Assembly: GCA_021323495.1 (NCBI GenBank)
Contig: JAJQJO010000244.1
Coordinates: 1-6,152 of the forward strand
Length of the DNA: 6,152 nt
Direction of reading: 5' to 3'
From: Cellvibrio sp.
GTDB lineage: Bacteria; Pseudomonadota; Gammaproteobacteria; Pseudomonadales; Cellvibrionaceae
Below the pieces are notes generated by a model. It was not told where the DNA came from. It was given only the letters and a program-made list of their open reading frames with translations, and searched no databases. The translations under genes were made by a program, and so were the position numbers. How positions within the stretch are numbered: the stretch's first letter is position 1; each line of letters starts with the position of its first letter. Of this stretch, positions 6,142-6,152 are shown piece by piece.

Positions 6142-6152
6142 ATGGGTGTTGC
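6142..6152 (+). CDS. Start of an unidentified gene, cut off by window end
   Basis: An ATG at 6142 follows the strong ribosome binding site AGGAGA (6129-6134), with eight bases between AGGAG and the start. Only Met-Gly-Val and two bases of the next codon are visible, so the product cannot be identified. The call rests on the ribosome binding site and the preceding long non-coding stretch. Confidence 0.6.

Overview
The window looks like a piece of chromosome from a gammaproteobacterium. The gene order yraN-diaA-dolP is the conserved block known from Escherichia coli (yraN-yraO-yraP) and Pseudomonas. The moderate base composition and the protein sequences would fit a Cellvibrio-type organism, but that genus-level guess is inference from memory and not proven here. 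All genes lie on the + strand and nothing indicates a phage, transposon or CRISPR locus.

Layout. Positions 1-333 hold the 3' part of yraN (UPF0102, nuclease-like fold); its first residues lie outside the window. A hairpin followed by seven T residues overlaps the yraN stop codon. Next come diaA (413-997), a SIS-domain regulator of replication initiation, and dolP (997-1602), an outer-membrane lipoprotein with two BON domains; these two overlap by one base (TAATG). After a 167-base gap come lemA (1770-2363) and a 647-residue M48 metallopeptidase gene with a long C-terminal extension (2484-4427). The 120 bases between them contain a perfect 32-base palindrome followed by T residues, plus a second, half copy of the palindrome. 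Downstream of a clear TATAAT box lies a TTG-started class Ic aspartate aminotransferase gene (4541-5827), closed by a strong intrinsic terminator. The remaining 300 bases are mostly non-coding, with one inverted repeat, and end in the ribosome binding site and first codons of another + strand gene.

How the genes work together. yraN-diaA-dolP form an old neighbourhood usually found after rsmI and lpoA, linking cell-envelope upkeep (lipoprotein DolP) with timing of chromosome replication (DiaA binding to DnaA). lemA and the M48 peptidase form a second pair: both products are predicted to be in the inner membrane, and this pairing recurs in bacteria, suggesting a membrane-protein quality-control role. 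The aminotransferase is a separate transcription unit for amino-acid metabolism.

Most of the window is ordinary core genome. The part that deserves a second look is the lemA/M48 spacer, where three complementary arms could form two mutually exclusive hairpins. The DiaA homologue also deserves care, because it lacks the phosphoheptose isomerase catalytic residues and is easily mis-named gmhA.
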